Shown piece after piece: positions 16,556 to 17,512 of a stretch of DNA of 17,512 bases; the first letter of the stretch is position 1, and every line of letters begins with the position of its first letter. A program made the translations under genes and the position numbers. Under the pieces are notes generated by a model. The model ran no database searches. It was not told where the DNA came from and was given only the letters and a program-made list of their open reading frames with translations. This DNA comes from Temnopleurus reevesii (Eukaryota > Echinodermata > Echinoidea > Temnopleuroida > Temnopleuridae), in the NCBI GenBank assembly GCA_036244855.1, contig BQKZ01002462.1, positions 66,615-84,126 on the forward strand. Direction: 5' to 3'.

Positions 16556-16684
16556 GGGGCCTGTACCAGTAAGAGGACACAATCAAATTTTGCAATCAAT
16601 CGCAAACTTTCACATATGACTTGCCACAGACTAATACGATTATCAATTGTTCGATTAGTTGGAAATCTTTAAATTACGGGGTCA
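16556..16684. mobile_element. Foldback MITE-like element, copy 2
   Basis: Begins GGGGCCTGTACCAG and ends TTAAATTACGGGGTCA. The core GCAATCAATCGCAAACTTT..ACTTGCCACAGACTAA parallels GCGACCAATCGCGAAGTTT..TTCCCATAGACTTGC in copy 1, and GATTAGTTGGAAATCTTT parallels GATTGATTGGAAAAATCTTT. Same family, diverged. Confidence 0.65.
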
Positions 16685-17048
16685 CGATGGAACACAATAC
16701 CAGATATTATCTGTAAAAAGTAAGGCAACCGTTCACCAAACCATGTGTTCCACTCCTTAGAGAGTCTAAAATGGGTTTAAGACCCAACAGAATGGCCTGG
16801 TATCCGAAAATAATATCAAAAGTTAAAGACATCTTCCAAGAGTCAAGTTTAGAGATCCTCATTCCCCATCTGTGCGGACTCCCCGGGATAACAGAAAAAC
16901 AGTCGCTCCAGAAGGAGGAGGAGAAGGAGATACCAGAACCCTAAATTCCTAACGCCTGACCTTTGACCTGTGAAGTTCACTGCCGCGGCCACACATCTGG
17001 AAAACTGCTTTCGCCGAGCAAGGAAGAAATTCAAGAAATCTTGCTTAC

Positions 17049-17123
17049 CATACGACATACAAGCGACAAATTGGTGAAGTTCCAGGTGGTAAAATAGGCA
17101 TGGTTGGGATAAAATTCCATTTC
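17049..17123 (-). CDS. Possible exon, unidentified (low confidence)
   Basis: A 75-nt open stretch with a good splice frame: a pyrimidine-rich tract (CCTCACCTCCTCCTCCTTCG..AAG) before 17123 and a strong donor ATG|GTAAGC after 17049. Phase-0 reading gives EMEFYPNHAYFTTWNFTNLS then LVCRM, with one Cys, two N-F-T/N-L-S glycosylation-type sequons and no stop. It does not match the TSPN N-terminal half that the collagen needs, nor any family I recognise. The overlapping longer frame (17410-17045) uses another phase. Chance is quite possible at this length. Confidence 0.22.
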
Positions 17124-17512
17124 CTTCGCGAAGGAGGAGGAGGTGAGGAAGCGAGGGTGTTGGTAGTACTTACATCGCAGAATATCGCGCATAGCGAGAG
17201 GTCACGAGAGGTCATGAAGAGCATAGAAGCATCTTCTCTATTCGAGGGATTTGGAAGATAGGATTTGTTTGATCGGTGCGAAACCAACACTTTCTCTCCG
17301 ACATTTAGTCTCGAACTTGAGGGGTTTTTAAGAGGCACATGAATAACGAGAAACAACTCACAAAAATACAATGAAAATATAGAGCACAGCTTTGCTGCAA
17401 TAGAGAACATAGCAGGAGAATGTAGAGCTATCTGAGGTATCTGACTGACATAGCATCAAGGGGATCCTTAATTTCGGAAACAAATATATATTCGTAAGGC
17501 CGACTCACACCT

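Larger units (their letters stand above)
9293..17512. other. 8.2-kb stretch without a convincing exon; presumed 5' intron of the collagen gene
   Basis: The TSPN exon needs upstream exons for the N-terminal half of the domain and the signal peptide; none could be recognised here by motif. The region is built mainly of repeats listed separately, in single-copy AT-rich DNA. Longest frames: 10857-11186 (+, 109 aa), 12552-12995 (+, in the tandem array), 14217-14609 (-, 130 aa) and 17045-17410 (-, 121 aa). None shows a domain I recognise. Stretches 9600-9915, 10320-11260, 13300-13930, 14110-15440, 16060-16550 and 16690-17512 show no repeat family that I can name. Confidence 0.5.

Noticed and set aside
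17045..17410. Signal-peptide-like start (MFSIAAKLCSIFSLYFCELF) for the collagen
   Set aside because: Hydrophobic start is suggestive, but the following residues do not resemble a TSPN domain. The GTAAGT near 17170 would leave an intron of about 40 nt before the possible exon at 17123; kept as unproven.

Overview
The window looks like a piece of an animal nuclear genome, most likely a marine deuterostome invertebrate and probably an echinoderm of sea-urchin type. Four things point that way: long AT-rich introns; tRNA-derived SINEs with intact A and B boxes; many foldback (MITE-like) repeats carrying ends such as GGGGCC..CGTAACA or TTTCATAAAG; and a fibrillar collagen gene split into short exons in multiples of 3 bases. 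The phylum is inferred from repeat style and gene structure. No species-diagnostic gene is visible. One base (2161) is ambiguous.

The only gene I can support is on the minus strand: the N-propeptide part of a fibrillar collagen of the V/XI (clade B) architecture, read from right to left. Its exons are: 9127-9292, the C-terminal half of a thrombospondin N-terminal-like (TSPN/laminin-G-like) domain; 6779-6892, the end of TSPN with the typical IQQxLYIPDP segment and two cysteines; 6269-6442, an acidic, Tyr-containing variable region; 5601-5642, 4741-4779, 3649-3711 and ~2280-2373, the short minor triple helix (Gly-X-Y) and the start of the non-collagenous hinge after it. Up to 3649 all junctions are canonical GT-AG, and frames join in phase 0 after the first exon. 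The signal peptide, the N-terminal half of TSPN, the main triple helix and the C-propeptide are not in the window, or could not be recognised.

Region by region (+ coordinates): 1-1592 holds a SINE, a MITE, a ~170-bp foldback and a small cluster of TGACGTCA palindromes. 1566-1949 is a duplicate of 4710-5080 and contains a second copy of the 39-nt minor-helix exon, identical in sequence. 2161-3648 is intron around the last minor-helix exon, which lacks an obvious donor. 3649-6892 carries the main block of exons. 6893-9126 is an intron with a second SINE. 9293-17512 is 8.2 kb with no convincing exon of this gene. It holds an 83-bp tandem array abutting the TSPN exon, foldback elements, a third SINE, a four-unit hairpin-bearing tandem array at 11871-12960, a third MITE copy and further foldbacks.

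The recurrent theme is local duplication of exon edges within this collagen gene. A whole exon is duplicated (1593-1631 versus 4741-4779). A partial acceptor copy lies 130 bp upstream of the variable-region exon. An 83-bp array repeats the acceptor of the TSPN exon. Duplicated flanks bracket the last minor-helix exon. No prokaryotic, viral or defence system is visible.
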